Under the pieces are notes generated by a model. That model saw nothing but the letters and a program-made list of their open reading frames with translations. It made no database searches and had not been told where the DNA came from. DNA of 64,000 nt, from assembly GCA_903885795.1 (NCBI GenBank), contig CAISJV010000005.1:1-64000 (forward strand), read 5' to 3'. Every line of letters begins with the position of its first letter. Position 1 is the first letter of the stretch. Origin of the DNA: an uncultured delta proteobacterium. Its GTDB lineage: Bacteria; Desulfobacterota; Syntrophia; Syntrophales; UBA8958. Position numbers and translations under genes: made by a program. Of the stretch, positions 63,107-64,000 are shown piece after piece.

Positions 63107-64000
63107 ATGAACAGGCAAACGGGACAAAGATTGCTAATCACTATCCTTGCAGGGATCATGATCCTCTCTTTATCAGGAGTATCCTCTGCAAAAACAATCA
63201 AAATTGGAGCCGCTATAAACATGACCGGACCGGCCTCCACCTGGGGACAGTATCACGCCAAAGGGCAGCAGGACTATTTCCGTTATGTCAATGAAGTAAA
63301 AGGCGGCGTAGACGGGAACCGCATCGAGATGACCCTTGTAGATACGGCCTACAAAGTGCCCGAGGCTGTATCGGCAGTACGCAAATTTGCCGTTCAGGAA
63401 AAAGTGGATATGATTGCCACTTGGGGCGCTGGGGAGGGTCTTGCCGCCAAGCCGATTATTCAGACCTACAAGATCCCGACCATCAATTATTCGACAAGCT
63501 GGGAGATCCTCGAACCCCCTATCAATTACATGTATCTCCCCTTTGGCAGCTACAAGATGGACTGTTATGCCATCCTCGATTATATCCGGGCTATTCACAA
63601 AGGGAAAGAAGCGCCGAAGGTAGGTTTGCTTACCTTCAATAACGCCTACGGGCGTTCTATCCACAAACCAAGCCGTGAATATGCAAAGAAAATCAAGATT
63701 GACATCGTCGCCGTAGAAGAATTCCCACCCAAAACTGTAGATCTGACGACGGAACTTCTCAGGCTGCAAAAGAAGGGGACCCAGTATGTTGTCATGCAGA
63801 TGCTCCCTTCGGCAATTATTACCACCTTCAAGAGCGCCGATCGGATCGGATACAACCCGATGTTTTTCGGGACCTGGACCTCAACGGATCCTGATTTCTT
63901 CAAACTTGGGAAGGGTATTATCAAGGACAGGCTGTTGATGCAATTTCCCGGCGGCCTGCCTTCCGATGGCGCCCCCGGTATGAAGATCATGACGGACCTG
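63107..64000 (+). CDS. Branched-chain amino acid-type ABC solute-binding protein (cut by window end)
   Basis: The first 298 codons of a periplasmic binding protein are present; the 3' end lies outside the window. A signal peptide (MNRQTGQRLLITILAGIMIL, cleavage near VSSAKT) is followed by IKIGAAINMTGPASTWGQ and TLVDTAYKVPEAVSAVRK, the fold-type I pattern of LivK-like proteins. In this group the ligand may be an amino acid, amide, urea or aromatic acid. ATG 63107 follows GGAGGATGAA. The preceding leader suggests transcription is attenuated in response to a metabolite. Confidence 0.83.
   Translation, partial: MNRQTGQRLLITILAGIMILSLSGVSSAKTIKIGAAINMTGPASTWGQYHAKGQQDYFRYVNEVKGGVDGNRIEMTLVDTAYKVPEAVSAVRKFAVQEKVDMIATWGAGEGLAAKPIIQTYKIPTINYSTSWEILEPPINYMYLPFGSYKMDCYAILDYIRAIHKGKEAPKVGLLTFNNAYGRSIHKPSREYAKKIKIDIVAVEEFPPKTVDLTTELLRLQKKGTQYVVMQMLPSAIITTFKSADRIGYNPMFFGTWTSTDPDFFKLGKGIIKDRLLMQFPGGLPSDGAPGMKIMTDL

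Overview
The window looks like the chromosome of a strictly anaerobic deltaproteobacterium of the Syntrophales type (Syntrophus/Smithella-like). This rests on gene content, not on a search: an spd/mitochondrial-type EF-G, a probable Re-citrate synthase, 2-hydroxyacyl-CoA dehydratase/benzoyl-CoA reductase-family subunits with a BadF-type activase, DUF362 ferredoxins, a GH57-GT5 glycogen enzyme, and acetate-forming enzymes in two versions. Base composition looks close to balanced and no prophage, integrase or CRISPR array is visible. Most of the window is ordinary, densely packed chromosome.

Layout. 1-2.3 kb: IS-end-like repeats, a good promoter and fusA, followed by a small P-loop protein. 3.1-5.2 kb (minus): class V aminotransferase and an EamA transporter. 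5.5-10.1 kb (plus): a tight seven-gene run of PTS IIA, IIB, IIC (no IID), RimI-like acetyltransferase, pyrK, pyrD and a metallo-hydrolase. 10.2-14.1 kb (minus): hrpA, with an in-frame repeat-derived insert. 14.4-14.9 kb (minus): PilZ protein with a possible upstream small ORF. 15.2-17.9 kb: GH57-GT5 fusion. 18-22.5 kb (minus): DUF4139 protein and two tandem MTA/SAH deaminases. 22.7 kb: tRNA-Leu(UAA). 23.2-24.8 kb: a MerR-like protein fused to a class III nucleotide cyclase. 25-27.7 kb: small membrane proteins, M23 peptidase and bactofilin. 27.7-30.7 kb: Fe-S proteins and a metallo-hydrolase. 30.8-33.4 kb: adk and a UvrD-like helicase. 33.4-35.3 kb (minus): HMGL-like synthase with a Cache-like tail. 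35.4-41.8 kb (minus): LysM lipoprotein, aspS, hisS, comEC. 41.9-46 kb: acyl-CoA ligase and two dehydratase subunits. 46.2-52 kb (minus): htpG, ettA, pta. 52.3 kb: typA. 54.6-58.7 kb (minus): beta-eliminating lyase and the cyclic-nucleotide-domain/acetate kinase/PduL fusion. 59-62.8 kb: activase, histidine kinase and NtrC-type regulator. 62.9-64 kb: structured leader and a solute-binding protein cut by the window end.

The standout is 56411-58741, one polypeptide carrying a Crp-type cyclic-nucleotide-binding fold, a complete acetate kinase and a complete PduL phosphotransacylase. It would convert acetyl-CoA to acetate plus ATP in one protein under a sensor domain, although the sensor lacks the canonical phosphate-binding arginine. 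A DNA-binding nucleotide cyclase lies in the same window, and a separate classical Pta is encoded 5 kb away.

The second notable signal is a 126-bp palindromic element present three times. Each copy begins on the last base of a stop codon and lies between convergent genes, and its arms covary between copies, so selection appears to maintain the hairpin. A 124-bp element of another sequence but the same design overlaps a fourth stop codon. A leader with mutually exclusive hairpins precedes the terminal transporter gene.
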